Shown here: in pieces, positions 1 to 8,303 of the stretch
Layout: the number at the start of each line of letters is the position of its first letter
How positions within the stretch are numbered: the stretch's first letter is position 1
Source: UBA5232 sp964557565
GTDB lineage: Bacteria > Patescibacteriota > Dojkabacteria > SC72
Assembly: GCA_964557565.1 (NCBI GenBank)
Contig: CAZLAH010000002.1
Location: forward strand, 1-60,929
DNA length: 60,929 nt
Direction: 5' to 3'
Position numbers and translations under genes: made by a program
Notes under the pieces: generated by a model
What the model was told of the DNA's origin: nothing
Database searches by the model: none
Seen by the model: the letters and a program-made list of their open reading frames with translations, nothing else

Positions 1-699
1 GCTGCAGATCTTTTTAGAATGTACAAAAATTTTTCTTTAAATAAAGGTTGGGATTTACAAGTCATAGAGAATAATGTGACAGAAGGTGGTGGATACAAAG
101 AGGTAGTTGCAAAGATTGATGGTAAGAATGTATTTAAAAATCTTAAATATGAAAGTGGCGTACACAGAGTACAAAGAGTTCCAAGTACAGAATCCTCAGG
201 TAGAATACATACCTCTACCGCTTCTGTAGCTATCCTTCCTGAAGCAAATGACATTGATGTAAGTATAGATCCACAAGATCTAAGAATTGATGTAATGAGA
301 GCTTCAGGTGCAGGTGGACAGTGTGTAAACAGAACTGACTCAGCCGTAAGAATAACCCATCTTCCAACAGGTATTGTCGTAAGTTGCCAAGAGACTAAAC
401 ATCAGAGTCAAAACAAAGAGAAAGCTATGGCACTTTTGAGATCAAGACTGTATGACAAAAGAAAACAAGAAGAAATGACTAAAAGATCTGCCAATAGACT
501 TTCTCAGATAGGATCATCCATGAGAGCAGAAAAAATCAGGACATACAATTTTCCTCAGAACAGAATTACAGATCACAGAATTAAAAAATCTTGGTTCAAC
601 ATAGAAGAGGTACTTAATGGAGAAATAGATGAATTAATTACCGATGTAGAAAGAGGAATACAAGAAGAAATATTAAAAGAGAAACAGGATAGTGAGTAA
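1..699 (+). CDS. prfA: Peptide chain release factor 1 (N-terminus beyond window edge)
   Basis: Release factor 1 ends translation at UAA and UAG by triggering hydrolysis of peptidyl-tRNA in the ribosome. The frame is open from base 1, and the six codons before the first ATG (AADLFR) fit the RF1 family, so the gene begins outside the window. The codon-recognition tripeptide is PST (PxT class, RF1 type), about 55 residues after the first visible Met, and the catalytic GGQ is encoded at 313-321, followed by NRTDSAVRITHLPTGIVV. The residue directly after GGQ is Cys; from memory His or Ser is usual. The end overlaps prmC by 8 bases, the common prfA-prmC arrangement. Family assignment is very secure. 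Confidence 0.97.
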   Translation, partial: AADLFRMYKNFSLNKGWDLQVIENNVTEGGGYKEVVAKIDGKNVFKNLKYESGVHRVQRVPSTESSGRIHTSTASVAILPEANDIDVSIDPQDLRIDVMRASGAGGQCVNRTDSAVRITHLPTGIVVSCQETKHQSQNKEKAMALLRSRLYDKRKQEEMTKRSANRLSQIGSSMRAEKIRTYNFPQNRITDHRIKKSWFNIEEVLNGEIDELITDVERGIQEEILKEKQDSE

Positions 700-1495
700 A
701 GAAATACAAGAAATTTACAAAATACAAGAAGTTCTCAAAAAGAATAACTATTTCGATATCTCCAGAATCTCTAAAGAGATACAAGCATTATCAAAAGAAA
801 AGAATATTCCATTAGAAGATATTTTCAAAAGGATTGAATTAGAAGAACCATGGGAATATATCTCTGGGAAAACAGAGTTTTGTAGTAATAAATTTCTTGT
901 AAATAGAGACACCTTAATTCCAAGAATAGAGACAGAGGATTTGGTAGAGATATGTTACAAGAAGTTTTCTTCAAACAAATCATATTTAAACATTGTAGAT
1001 ATTGGAACAGGTTCTGGATGTATTGTCATTTCGCTTTGTAAGAGGATTGTGAATAACGATATTGATTTTGTTGCTACAGATATTTCAGAAGGTGCTTTAG
1101 ATATAGCAAAGAAAAATGCAAAGATAAATTGTGTAGAGAAATTAATCAATTTTGTAAGCACAAATTTAATAGAGAGTATTGAGATAAAAAGTAATACCCT
1201 ACTCATAGCAAATCTGCCATATATTCCTGCTGAAATGTACGAGTCTTTAGACAGAAGCGTTAAAGAATATGAGCCCAAAACAGCGTTAGAAGGTGGAATA
1301 GATGGTTTAGAATTTTACAAAGAATTACTAAAACAGCTAGAAGAAAAAATACAAAGTAAGAAAAACATAACTTTGATCGTAGAAATAGAGCCCTCTACCC
1401 TAGAAGATTTCAAGATACTTTTTTCCGGATATAATGTTGAGATAGCAAAAGATTTTAGAGAGAAAGAGAGGTTTGTGTTAATCCATCTCTGCTAA
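692..1495 (+). CDS. prmC: Release factor glutamine methyltransferase PrmC (HemK)
   Basis: This enzyme uses S-adenosylmethionine to methylate the Gln of the GGQ motif in release factors. The 267-residue protein has a helical N-terminal domain (about 1-75) and a Rossmann-type methyltransferase domain with the SAM loop DIGTGSGC at 103-110 and the substrate motif NLPY at 174-177 (NPPY in most homologues). It starts with GTG and overlaps the last 8 bases of prfA, so translation is probably coupled. The 3' end overlaps the convergent protease gene by 18 bases. Confidence 0.95.
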   Translation: MSKEIQEIYKIQEVLKKNNYFDISRISKEIQALSKEKNIPLEDIFKRIELEEPWEYISGKTEFCSNKFLVNRDTLIPRIETEDLVEICYKKFSSNKSYLNIVDIGTGSGCIVISLCKRIVNNDIDFVATDISEGALDIAKKNAKINCVEKLINFVSTNLIESIEIKSNTLLIANLPYIPAEMYESLDRSVKEYEPKTALEGGIDGLEFYKELLKQLEEKIQSKKNITLIVEIEPSTLEDFKILFSGYNVEIAKDFREKERFVLIHLC

Positions 1496-2632
1496 TGTAA
1501 CTTTGAAGTTACTCTCTTCGCCAGCTCTATACACTTTTACATCCACTTCCTCTCCTACTTTGTGTCTTTGTATTACTTCGCCTAATGAAAGGGATAGTTT
1601 CTCCCCAGCGAATTCTGTTATTATATCTCCTCTTCTAATGCCTGCTTTATATGCAGGTGCAAGTGGATCAATTCTAACAACTAAAGCACCAGCGACTACA
1701 TCAGAGTAGTATCTAGCTTCGTATTCACTAATCATTTGATAGGTAACCCCAAAGTATGGTTTTATGAATTTACCATATGTTCTATATTCATCTATCCTAT
1801 TTTTTATCTTGTTTATCGGTATTGCAAAAGAGATATTATCCGCACCTGAGGTAGTAGCGAAATTAATGCCTATGACTTCTCCTTGCGAATTTATCAATGG
1901 TCCTCCAGAGTTCCCTGGATTAACAGCTGCGTCTGTTTGTATTACTCCTTCGTATGTCTTGGACGTTGTACCAAACCAACTTGCGCTAGTAGTAACAGAT
2001 CTGTTTAAACCACTAATTATTCCAGAGGTAACACTACCCGCATACTCTCCCAAAGGCGTACCTATTGCTATTACTGTTTGTCCAACCAGAAGATTTTCCG
2101 AGTCACCTAATTGTATTGCTTTTAATTCTTTTCCATTTGGATCAACCTTAAGTAATGCTAAATCATTAATATCATCTCTTAAAATCTCTACAACTGTAAA
2201 TTCTTCCCCAGTATCAGTTACTACTTTGTATTCGGAAGCTGTATCAGAAACTACATGTTGATTAGTTATGATTACACCATCACTGTTTACAATAAAGCCA
2301 GTACCGATATTGCTACTTTCATCTATCAATCCCTCTCCCTTTGTCATTGTTAATTTAGACACTGCTATACTCACTACTGAAGGAGAGCTTTCTTCTACAA
2401 CATTAATGACATTGACCTCATCACCGGAGAGTACAATATCCGAAGATTTTTCTTCTTTAGAATCAAGATATTGAGTAATATATTCACCTACCTGTGGTAT
2501 ATATTTTCCTGCTAAAACACCTACACCTACTATTACCAAGGTACAAACAAGAAAAATTGCTAAAATACCTAAAGGTACAAACAACCATTTCTTACTTCTT
2601 TTGGAAACTTTCTTTTCTTTTGATTCTTCCAT
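1478..2632 (-). CDS. HtrA/DegP-like serine protease (S1C) with PDZ domain
   Basis: A membrane-anchored trypsin-fold protease that probably degrades misfolded proteins outside the cytoplasm. The 384-residue sequence has a short basic cytoplasmic stretch, one membrane segment at about 16-41, a trypsin-like domain with catalytic His126 (TNQHVV), Asp157 (NDLAL) and Ser242 (GNSGGPL), and one C-terminal PDZ domain from about 290. This single-PDZ architecture is the widespread HtrA type. It lies 18 bases after the S41 peptidase gene, so the two proteases are probably co-transcribed with the two unknown genes upstream (starts at 6083 and 4735). Confidence 0.93.
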   Translation of the reverse strand: MEESKEKKVSKRSKKWLFVPLGILAIFLVCTLVIVGVGVLAGKYIPQVGEYITQYLDSKEEKSSDIVLSGDEVNVINVVEESSPSVVSIAVSKLTMTKGEGLIDESSNIGTGFIVNSDGVIITNQHVVSDTASEYKVVTDTGEEFTVVEILRDDINDLALLKVDPNGKELKAIQLGDSENLLVGQTVIAIGTPLGEYAGSVTSGIISGLNRSVTTSASWFGTTSKTYEGVIQTDAAVNPGNSGGPLINSQGEVIGINFATTSGADNISFAIPINKIKNRIDEYRTYGKFIKPYFGVTYQMISEYEARYYSDVVAGALVVRIDPLAPAYKAGIRRGDIITEFAGEKLSLSLGEVIQRHKVGEEVDVKVYRAGEESNFKVTLAEMD

Positions 2633-2650
2633 AGTAAATAAATATTAAAT

Positions 2651-3877
2651 TTATTTAGAGACTTCCTCTAGAGCTTTAGACATTTGAGGATCATTACCTT
2701 TTATGAAATCTTCATTTGTCAATTTAATTTCAAAATCAGGCTTAATTGGATTCTCCCTATCTATATTAGTACCATCAGGTAGCAACCATTTAAGAATTGT
2801 TAAATGTAATGAAGAACCATCTGAAAGATTAAACACTTTCTGTGCTGTACCCTTACCATATGTACTCTCCCCTATTATCTTAGCTCTTCCAGCTTGCTGC
2901 AATGCTCCTGCCAAAATCTCAGATGCAGATGCACTACCTGAATTTATTAGAACAACAACTTTCACATCTTTTAAATTACCACCATCCTTAGATTCATATT
3001 TCACAATATTACCATCACCATCCCTTTGCTGAGATATTACATACCCACTATTTAGGAAGTCATCTCCTGCATATATTGCTGCATCAAAGAATCCTCCTGG
3101 GTTTCCTCTTAGATCTAATACCACTTTATTAACACCTGCCTTTTTTATTTCTACCACTTTACTATCCCAAAGAGAAACCCATGAGCTATAGCTATTGTCT
3201 GTAAACCTACTTACTTTCAAATGGGCAATATCACTCTTCTCTCCAACAAATTCCAAAGTCATGCTTGGTACAGTAATCTCACTTCTTGTGATTTTAATAT
3301 CTACAGGAGATGTCTCACCTCTATGCAATATTTTTAATACTACATCTGTACCTGCTTCTCCTCTAATCTTTGCAACTGCATCATATACAGAATCATTCGT
3401 AGAGAATTCATAATCATCTACCTTGAGAATATAGTCACCAGGTCTAATACCAGCTGCTTTTGCAGGAGATCCTTCTATCGGAGTAACAACAATTATCTGT
3501 CCATCCTCATATCCTAGTTCCGCCCCTATACCTTCAAAATATTTACCCTCACTTGCAGAATCAAACTCTTCGGTTTCCTCTTTGTCCAAATATACTGTAG
3601 CAGGATCATCAAACGAATTTACCATACCTTTAATTGCTCCATCAACCATCTTTTCAACATCTACTTTATCCGAATCAACATAGTTACTTGCAACTACATC
3701 CCATACCTTCCAAAACCTGTCCAAATTAACACTATTTGAAATTCTACCAATATCAAAAGCACCTAAGGTCTCTGTATCTATATTCCTTCCTGTTATTATC
3801 CCTCCAACAAATACTAAAACAAACATAATGCCAAGAACTAGAATACTTTTTGTTTTTTGATTGTTTTCTTTAATCAT
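2651..3877 (-). CDS. S41 family C-terminal processing peptidase
   Basis: A carboxyl-terminal processing protease of the CtpA/Prc family that cleaves exported proteins near their C-termini. It has an N-terminal membrane anchor (about 10-30), a PDZ domain (about 110-200) and the S41 catalytic domain with the Ser-rich motif SGSASASE at 313-320 and the Lys of GKGTAQ at 342, the expected Ser-Lys dyad. The length of 408 residues is normal. It sits between an unknown gene and the HtrA-like protease on the same strand. Pairing of S41 and S1C proteases suggests a joint envelope quality-control role (inference). Confidence 0.94.
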   Translation of the reverse strand: MIKENNQKTKSILVLGIMFVLVFVGGIITGRNIDTETLGAFDIGRISNSVNLDRFWKVWDVVASNYVDSDKVDVEKMVDGAIKGMVNSFDDPATVYLDKEETEEFDSASEGKYFEGIGAELGYEDGQIIVVTPIEGSPAKAAGIRPGDYILKVDDYEFSTNDSVYDAVAKIRGEAGTDVVLKILHRGETSPVDIKITRSEITVPSMTLEFVGEKSDIAHLKVSRFTDNSYSSWVSLWDSKVVEIKKAGVNKVVLDLRGNPGGFFDAAIYAGDDFLNSGYVISQQRDGDGNIVKYESKDGGNLKDVKVVVLINSGSASASEILAGALQQAGRAKIIGESTYGKGTAQKVFNLSDGSSLHLTILKWLLPDGTNIDRENPIKPDFEIKLTNEDFIKGNDPQMSKALEEVSK

Positions 3878-3913
3878 ATCTAGAAAGAAATATATTAAAA
3901 TAATTATTATACT

Positions 3914-4735
3914 CTAAAAGGTTACAAATTCTACTCCACCAATATCAACCATACTACTAGAACCGTTCTCCCACTCTACTGAGATGTATCCTTCATCTTC
4001 AAATGATTGTATTTCTCCAACCATTCCATAGTTTGAGAGTAGCAGTGATCTAACAGTAGCACCATTTAAATTAGTTAAGAATGTATTACTTTTAACAAGT
4101 GGCTCTTTAACGTCTTGTATGAAGAATATCTGAGACTCAGAGTAATCAATAACTGCTAACTTACCACTCATGGAAGATATCTTNNNNNNNNNNNNNNNNN
4201 NNNNNNNNNNNNNNNNNNNNNNNNNNNNNNNNNNNNNNNNNNNNNNNNNNNNNNNNNNNNNNNNNNNNNNNNNNNNNNNNNNNGCTAATGCAGAAGAGTT
4301 TACTAAGAGTCCATCTACTAGATTATTCTTCTCAACAACGCCAGAGAAGTTACTAACTATTTCGGACATGTTTTCCTCTCCTAACAAATCAATATATCCA
4401 CTATCTATTCTAGAAAGATCTACAATACCAGAGGAAGGAGCTACTATTTTTTTCACTAAAAGACCTCCACCAGTTATCTTCTGTGCAAGAGTTCCTCCAC
4501 TGTTAACAAACTCACCATCAATACAATCCAAAGTATCTGCAACTTCCTTCAAACTACATCCTAACTGATCTGGAACAAAGAAAGAGTGCTTTCTCTGGCT
4601 GTTATTACTCTCTATTAGGATATCTCCACTTTTAATACTATCTCCCTCTTGTACCAACACCTTATCCCCTAATCTATATGGTATAGAAAATCTATAATCA
4701 TTGTATTTTTCAAATATTTTACGCTTTATGATCAT
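3914..4735 (-). CDS. Unknown protein with barrel-sandwich-like segments (contains assembly gap)
   Basis: I do not recognise this gene. Its N-terminal part (about 1-50) reads like a lipoyl or biotinyl-type barrel-sandwich fold, with GDKVLVQEGDSIKSGDILI, and a second such segment follows around residue 95 (VAPSSGIVDL). There is no obvious membrane segment or catalytic motif. Bases 4184-4283 are N, so 34 residues are unknown and the real length may differ. It overlaps the preceding unknown gene by 17 bases and is followed after 36 bases by the S41 protease, so all four form one likely operon. A role with the envelope proteases is only a guess. Confidence 0.6.
   Translation of the reverse strand: MIIKRKIFEKYNDYRFSIPYRLGDKVLVQEGDSIKSGDILIESNNSQRKHSFFVPDQLGCSLKEVADTLDCIDGEFVNSGGTLAQKITGGGLLVKKIVAPSSGIVDLSRIDSGYIDLLGEENMSEIVSNFSGVVEKNNLVDGLLVNSSALXXXXXXXXXXXXXXXXXXXXXXXXXXXXXXXXXXKISSMSGKLAVIDYSESQIFFIQDVKEPLVKSNTFLTNLNGATVRSLLLSNYGMVGEIQSFEDEGYISVEWENGSSSMVDIGGVEFVTF
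4184..4283. other. Assembly gap of 100 N
   Basis: Exactly 100 undetermined bases inside the unknown gene 3914-4735. The round number is typical of a scaffold placeholder, so the true gap size is unknown. The reading frame happens to be open on both sides. Confidence 0.99.
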
Positions 4736-6083
4736 TTAACCAAGATTGTAATTTTAATTTATTTGAATACACATCAGGTCCATATACCACCGGTCTAGGT
4801 CTTGCATCAACAACAATTGATTCATACATGCTACTTTGTGGTACAGATACAAAAGAGAATATCTTATCTTTTGTAGGCAATGTATATGCTCCATTCTTAA
4901 AGCTACACTCTAGAACTGTTTTGTTTTCATGCTTTGGTAAAAGTATATATGAAAATTGTGGAGCAAGAGTGAAGAATTCAGTTCTTGGTATATCTAAGGA
5001 TTCAAGGTACCCACTCATCACTACTTTGTTGTTTAAGTTGCTTGGTACAAACGGCACTATGACTTTGGAAACTAAGGAGAGAACTTCTTTTCTGGTAAGG
5101 ATTATGTCAACAGCATTCGTACCATCAACATACGCCTTGCCGTAACTCAACAGCTTAAGATCTAAATCCCAAAGACAATCAAAAGTTCCACTTAGCTCTA
5201 ATCCATCAATGACCGAAAGTAGAGATCTTTGTTTCCCTAATATCCTAGGTATATATCCTGATACTATGACTGCACTTTCTTTTTCTGTTACCCCAAAGTT
5301 CAATAGCTTCTCTCTGTTGTCTCTAAATATGGAATGATTTTGTATTGTACTGTATGCTCTTAACACATCTACAATATTTGGATCTACAGAAGAAAACATT
5401 TTGTTTTGTACAAAGTTAGCCCAGTAGTTTTGTAATTGATTGTGCGAAAGATCTGTAGCTAAAAATGCTTTAAATCTAGAATCTTGTATTGAATCAATTA
5501 CTGAGAATTCGTTACTCCAATTTATTTTTGATCTTGTAAATTCTTTTTGTAATGTTTTTTCTTTTTTGTCAAAAACCTTTCTAACTCTGTATACAGTAAA
5601 ATCATATATATCCATATCGATATACAGTAGATCTTCATACCCTAACTTCTCAGATATGCCATCTAACAAAGAGTACATATATTTGTCATCTATTACCCTA
5701 AGAGATATATCATTAGAAAATGTTCTAATGGAGTTAAATATTTTAGTAAAGAATTTCTGATTGTCATCTATCTGTATTCTGACACCAGATACTCCATCTC
5801 CTTCTTTTGAGAATTTTTTAAATGTAAATATATTTGCTTTGTCTTTTTGAACAATATCCCAACTAAATATCTTTTCTAAACTGTTGAAGTATTCATTCCA
5901 AAAATTAATATTGAATACTTCATCATCTAGTCTGTATCTTAATGGATTTAGGTCTGTAAAGTCAGAGAGTATATACTCTCTTGATGCGTTGTGGTCAGTA
6001 TATGCAAGGTGTGTCCATAGTCCATTGTCTTTTATGACAATGCTTAAGTATGCATTTTTTTCAAAGAGTGGCAGTTTTGACAT
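4719..6083 (-). CDS. Unknown 454-residue protein, first gene of the protease operon
   Basis: No family is recognised with confidence. The protein is 454 residues, without signal peptide or clear membrane segments, and has alternating beta and helical stretches. Segments such as YEDLLYIDMDIYDFTVYRV (about 147-165) loosely recall the phosphate-binding strands of actin-like ATPases (PilM or FtsA type), but no diagnostic motif set is present. It is the first gene of a four-gene minus-strand unit and overlaps the next unknown gene by 17 bases, which suggests the two products work together. Confidence 0.65.
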   Translation of the reverse strand: MSKLPLFEKNAYLSIVIKDNGLWTHLAYTDHNASREYILSDFTDLNPLRYRLDDEVFNINFWNEYFNSLEKIFSWDIVQKDKANIFTFKKFSKEGDGVSGVRIQIDDNQKFFTKIFNSIRTFSNDISLRVIDDKYMYSLLDGISEKLGYEDLLYIDMDIYDFTVYRVRKVFDKKEKTLQKEFTRSKINWSNEFSVIDSIQDSRFKAFLATDLSHNQLQNYWANFVQNKMFSSVDPNIVDVLRAYSTIQNHSIFRDNREKLLNFGVTEKESAVIVSGYIPRILGKQRSLLSVIDGLELSGTFDCLWDLDLKLLSYGKAYVDGTNAVDIILTRKEVLSLVSKVIVPFVPSNLNNKVVMSGYLESLDIPRTEFFTLAPQFSYILLPKHENKTVLECSFKNGAYTLPTKDKIFSFVSVPQSSMYESIVVDARPRPVVYGPDVYSNKLKLQSWLNDHKA

Positions 6084-6150
6084 CGTTCTATATATTACTT
6101 AAAAAAGAGGTCTGATGCAATCACTGGACCTATAGTTTTTGGCGTTTTCT

Positions 6151-6184
6151 TGGTATAATGTGGTGTAAAGGAATTCTCTTTTAC
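6151..6184 (+). promoter_or_regulatory. Promoter and 5' hairpin of the 6211 small gene
   Basis: An extended -10 box, TGGTATAAT, lies at 6151-6159. The predicted transcript starts near 6166 and opens with a small hairpin (GTAAAG at 6165-6170 with CTTTTAC at 6178-6184, one bulge). No good -35 box is visible, as is usual for extended -10 promoters. Confidence 0.6.
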
Positions 6185-6210
6185 ATAGATCTTTTAAAAG
6201 GAGGAGTATT

Positions 6211-6414
6211 ATGAAGATGCTCGATCTTGGCATCATTATTATTATAAATGGAGTTCTGGCTATTGTCTGCCTAACCTCATATGGGGATTTCGTCCAAGAA
6301 AAAGGTAAAAGCATCAAGATAATAAAATATTTATCTTTCTTGATGATATTTATTTGCCTAATCGGAGTTGCTATTAGTTTTTGGAGTGTAATCCAACCTT
6401 TCTTTTTATTCTAA
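6211..6414 (+). CDS. Small two-helix membrane protein
   Basis: A 67-residue protein of unknown function made of two hydrophobic helices (about 5-24 and 43-64) joined by a short charged loop containing VQEKGKSIK. It is the only plus-strand gene among minus-strand neighbours. It has its own extended -10 promoter, a very strong Shine-Dalgarno site (AAAAGGAGGAG, 6197-6207) and a perfect hairpin after the stop. This strong-signal design resembles the small accessory units at 7933-10031 and 54638-55723, although its leader differs. Small size and membrane topology would fit a toxin, a holin-like protein or a regulator subunit; nothing in the sequence decides. Confidence 0.7.
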   Translation: MKMLDLGIIIIINGVLAIVCLTSYGDFVQEKGKSIKIIKYLSFLMIFICLIGVAISFWSVIQPFFLF

Positions 6415-6438
6415 TCTAGAACTCATCTTTCCCTCCTG

Positions 6439-6478
6439 TGACTAGGGGAACAATACTTTCATGTAGTTCCCCTAGTCA
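6439..6478 (+). terminator. Perfect 13-bp hairpin after the small membrane gene
   Basis: Arms at 6439-6451 (TGACTAGGGGAAC) and 6466-6478 pair without mismatch around a 14-base loop. No U-tract follows on the plus strand (ACAACAC), so it is either a non-canonical terminator or a 3' stabilising hairpin like those of the other accessory units. Confidence 0.65.
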
Positions 6479-6485
6479 ACAACAC

Positions 6486-6515
6486 AAAAAAAAAGAGGAT
6501 CTTTCAACCCTCTTT
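6486..6515 (-). terminator. Intrinsic terminator of the rpsF-ssb-rpsR operon
   Basis: On the minus strand a 7-bp stem (AAAGAGG/CCTCTTT, 6509-6515 with 6492-6498) is followed by nine T residues. It lies about 20 bases after the rpsR stop, in the right place for a rho-independent terminator. Confidence 0.8.
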
Positions 6516-6537
6516 CTCAATTCAATACAATTTCAAA

Positions 6538-6852
6538 CTATTCATTAGATGCATATGGTAACAATGCCATAAACCTTGCTCTCTTAACTGCATTTGTTAA
6601 CTGTCTCTGATGAGTATGACATACTCCTGATTTTTCAGTAGAAATTATCTTACCTCTTACCGATGTAAACTTTTTCAACTGATATACATCCTTGTATGTA
6701 ACATTCTTAACACCACCTTCACAAAGAGGACATTTAAGATTCTGAATTAACTTTCTCTTTCTCCTAGGTTTTTTCTTAGCAGAAAAAGACTCTTCCTCTT
6801 CGGAGACCTTATTCTCTACATCAATATTTACTGTTTTTATCTCGTCATCCAT
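6538..6852 (-). CDS. rpsR: Ribosomal protein bS18
   Basis: Small-subunit protein S18, which packs against S6 on the platform. The core is recognisable from the TYKDVYQLKKFTS segment to TGVCHTHQRQL-like (here SGVCHTHQRQL) and KRARFMALLPY near the C-terminus. It is 104 residues, longer than the usual 70-80, owing to a charged N-terminal extension of about 30 residues. A CPLC pair and a later Cys suggest a possible metal site. It is the last gene of the operon, 19 bases after ssb, and no rplI follows; loss of L9 is known in several CPR lineages. Confidence 0.95.
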   Translation of the reverse strand: MDDEIKTVNIDVENKVSEEEESFSAKKKPRRKRKLIQNLKCPLCEGGVKNVTYKDVYQLKKFTSVRGKIISTEKSGVCHTHQRQLTNAVKRARFMALLPYASNE

Positions 6853-6871
6853 ATATATCTAATTTACTAAT

Positions 6872-7345
6872 TTAAAAAGGCAAATCCTCTTCTAATGGAT
6901 CTTGATCCTCAGAAGGAACTTCCTCAACTACATCATCTTTCTTCTCTTCTTTTACTTCTTCACTCTTTTCATCTACCTCTACTCCATCTGTACCTGCACC
7001 CTGCTTACCCTTACTATCCAAAAGAATCATATCATTTACTCTAATCTCCGTTTTGTACTTAGTAGAACCATCCTCTGCTTCCCATGATCTAGTACTCAAA
7101 GAGCCATCTATGTATACCTTCATACCTTTTGCTAACAATTGCTGACATATCTCAGCCATCTTGTTCCATGCTACTAAGTTATGGAATTCTGCTAACTCTT
7201 TTGTCTCACCTTCAGAATCTTTCCATGATTTGTTTGTAGCCATTCCAAATGTAACTACAGGTGTTCCAGAGTTTGTATATCTCATCTCTGGGTCTCTTGT
7301 TAAGTTCCCAATCAAGAGAACTCTATTTAAAGATCTTGATGCCAT
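6872..7345 (-). CDS. ssb: Single-stranded DNA-binding protein
   Basis: SSB coats single-stranded DNA during replication and repair. The 157-residue protein begins with the OB-fold signature SLNRVLLIGNLTRDPEMRYT and keeps the W residues expected in the DNA-binding face. A long acidic, low-complexity linker (about 115-150) leads to the tip EEDLPF, the usual partner-binding end (DDIPF-like). It sits between rpsF and rpsR, the conserved bacterial order. Confidence 0.97.
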   Translation of the reverse strand: MASRSLNRVLLIGNLTRDPEMRYTNSGTPVVTFGMATNKSWKDSEGETKELAEFHNLVAWNKMAEICQQLLAKGMKVYIDGSLSTRSWEAEDGSTKYKTEIRVNDMILLDSKGKQGAGTDGVEVDEKSEEVKEEKKDDVVEEVPSEDQDPLEEDLPF

Positions 7346-7405
7346 TTTTTGTATATAATAAATTTAACTTACCTCTAACTTTACACCCTAATGATTAACA
7401 ATCTA

Positions 7406-7762
7406 TTAAATCTCTAATTCTTTCTTCTTAATACTTTTCCCTATCTTACTTACATCATCCATCTCTACTACCATAAATCTCAATACTTCCTGTTTCAATT
7501 GCATTTGTCTTTTAATCTCAGCAATTGTACTCGGGAAAGCTTTAAAATCGTAAACAATATAGTAACCTTCATTGTGACCCTTAATCTTGTATGAAAGATA
7601 TCTCTTACCCCATACATCTACATCAACAACTTCACCACCATCATTTTTAACCATATCTACAAATTCTTTATGAATTTCTTTCCTCAAGTCATCTGGCAAG
7701 AGAGGCTTGAGAGCAATCATTAATTCATAGTTCTTTGTTTTGTTTACTTTTTTGACCAACAT
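7406..7762 (-). CDS. rpsF: Ribosomal protein bS6
   Basis: Small-subunit protein S6, partner of S18. The 118-residue protein has the S6 pattern: an N-terminal beta strand (NYELMIALKP), the middle WGKRYLSYKIKGHNEGYYIVYDF and a helix of the PSTIAEIKRQMQLKQEVLRF type. It is the first gene of rpsF-ssb-rpsR and is served by a clear promoter at 7798-7826. Confidence 0.96.
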   Translation of the reverse strand: MLVKKVNKTKNYELMIALKPLLPDDLRKEIHKEFVDMVKNDGGEVVDVDVWGKRYLSYKIKGHNEGYYIVYDFKAFPSTIAEIKRQMQLKQEVLRFMVVEMDDVSKIGKSIKKKELEI

Positions 7763-7797
7763 TAATCACAATATTTAAATTAGCTTAACAAGAACCG

Positions 7798-7826
7798 ATT
7801 TTAGCAGAAAATATTATGTAATACAA
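7798..7826 (-). promoter_or_regulatory. Promoter of the rpsF operon
   Basis: On the minus strand TTGTAT (7826-7821), a 17-base spacer and TAAAAT (7803-7798). The predicted leader of rpsF is about 30 bases and lacks a strong Shine-Dalgarno site. Confidence 0.7.
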
Positions 7827-7832
7827 CTAGAG

Positions 7833-7911
7833 AAAGGGAAAGCTAGTGGACTATATGTGAAATTGGTATACACCAACATTCTAGTAGCCCACTACCCTTT
7901 TGTCTTTTTGC
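7833..7911 (-). ncRNA. 3' structured element E1 of the 8777-7933 unit
   Basis: Read on the minus strand, the motif GCAAAAAGAC (7911-7902) is followed by a long hairpin: AAAGGG and TAGTGGGCTACTA (7894-7882) pair with TATAGTCCACTA (7855-7844) and CCCTTT, with a nested TTGGT/ACCAA stem inside. GU pairs occur only if the RNA is minus strand. The 76-77 bp core differs from element E2 at 9517-9593 by about one substitution and one indel. GCAAAAAGAC is the exact complement of the predicted 5' end of the same transcript (8831-8822). No U-tract follows. Confidence 0.75.
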
Positions 7912-7932
7912 GTTCGTATATCAGATATTCCT

Positions 7933-8280
7933 TCAAATACAAAATATACCATTTGGAGTAACATCTACAAACCTAGCGCCCACGAACTTCTTGGCAAGGT
8001 CATACCAAACCAAAATATATGGCCCTTTAGGATTACCAAATGTAACAATGTGATATGTATAATCACAATGTTTCCTCTTAAAAGAAGTAACAAATGGGAA
8101 TAATTTACTTAAATTTTCCTCCCTAAGAAGATCAAAGTTATCCAACAAGAGAAAAAGCCCCTTTCGTCTCCCTTCTACAGGTTTAATATACAGGAAAAAC
8201 TTCTCAACACCTCCTACAAACTGTTTAACTACCTTCAGATACTTTGTTTCTTTTAAAACAACAGGTAAAAAAGGAAACAC
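7933..8280 (-). CDS. Small accessory protein, second gene of a two-gene unit
   Basis: A 115-residue protein of unknown function. It starts at GTG (8280) behind AGGAGAAGAAA. No signal peptide or catalytic motif is seen. Its layout resembles the neighbouring small proteins at 8304, 8998 and 9609: LSKLFPFVTSF then a short H/Y-rich strand, a GNPKG turn, ILVWYDL and a final NGIFCI. I read these four as distant paralogues. It lies 23 bases after gene 8304-8777 and shares its promoter, and its 3' end is followed by element E1. Confidence 0.7.
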   Translation of the reverse strand: MFPFLPVVLKETKYLKVVKQFVGGVEKFFLYIKPVEGRRKGLFLLLDNFDLLREENLSKLFPFVTSFKRKHCDYTYHIVTFGNPKGPYILVWYDLAKKFVGARFVDVTPNGIFCI

Positions 8281-8303
8281 TTTCTTCTCCTATCTTTGAA
8301 TAA

